Assembly (NCBI GenBank): GCA_013396915.1
Contig: VWZL01001304.1
Coordinates: 513,219-577,218, forward strand
Direction: 5' to 3'
Source of the DNA: Stercorarius parasiticus
Taxonomy: Eukaryota > Chordata > Aves > Charadriiformes > Stercorariidae
DNA: 64,000 bases
Translations under genes and position numbers: made by a program
The notes under the pieces: generated by a model
Database searches by the model: none
What the model saw: the letters and a program-made list of their open reading frames with translations, nothing else
Told to the model about the DNA's origin: nothing
Shown here: piece after piece, positions 63,701 to 64,000 of the stretch
How positions within the stretch are numbered: the first letter of the stretch is position 1
Layout: each line of letters opens with the position of its first letter

Positions 63701-64000
63701 GATGCAAATGGCTGCAGCTACTGTGGCTTTGCTTTAGTTATTGCAGAAAAAAGGATGAAGCTTGAAAACAACTTAAGGAAAGGATTTTCATGCCTGAATG
63801 TTTGAATTTGTAACTTATATTGGGAATGTGTAAGCCTTTTTTACCACTTTTAAGCCACTCATGTCTAAGTGCCATTTAAAAATGCATATATTCAGTTTCA
63901 TGTAGTAAGCGGTGCTCAATCCTTTAAATTTAGAAAGTGCCATTGAAGTACACAGCAAAATAGGAGCTTTTGGAATTCCAGTTTCTATTCCAGAGTGAAA
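63701..64000. other. Non-coding sequence
   Basis: AT-rich end of window with no recognised feature. Confidence 0.5.

Overview
The window looks like non-coding DNA from a bird genome. It is AT-rich and CpG-poor, it has no long open reading frames, and every interspersed repeat I can identify with confidence is a CR1 LINE. CR1 is the dominant repeat of birds, and its density here is low. Large stretches read as intron or gene desert. No bacterial genes, tRNA, rRNA, CRISPR array or retroviral provirus was recognised. I could not identify a gene by name.

Layout. Bases 1-1727 and 42459-44767 are assembly trouble spots: exact or near-exact duplicated blocks bounded by single N characters, almost certainly contig ends that were not merged. 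A diverged minus-strand CR1 piece lies near 3343-3470. A short CR1 3' end is at 15449-15639. A 1.56-kb CR1 with a decayed reverse-transcriptase region is at 28705-30268. An internal CR1 scrap without its 3' end is at 50217-50340. A much older interspersed repeat, from a family shared across vertebrates as I remember it, is at about 22240-22625. It lies 1 kb from a block (about 20780-21330) that looks like a conserved developmental regulatory element.

Coding content. One segment is well supported as an exon: 39356-39505 on the plus strand, 150 bp, open in phase 0, with a consensus acceptor and donor and an amphipathic-helix or coiled-coil composition. Two weaker candidates are a 137-bp open segment between good splice sites (57351-57487) and a short ATG frame encoding a signal-peptide-like sequence (37997-38077). 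If 39356-39505 is real, at least part of the window is intron of a plus-strand gene.

The most interesting items are the ancient repeat as a possible exapted enhancer, the neighbouring CNE-like block with a perfect hairpin, a cluster of forkhead-type motifs on a direct repeat, the CpG-retaining block at the right end, and the two assembly-duplication loci, which would create false segmental duplications if taken at face value. I did not find a new biological system here that I would defend.
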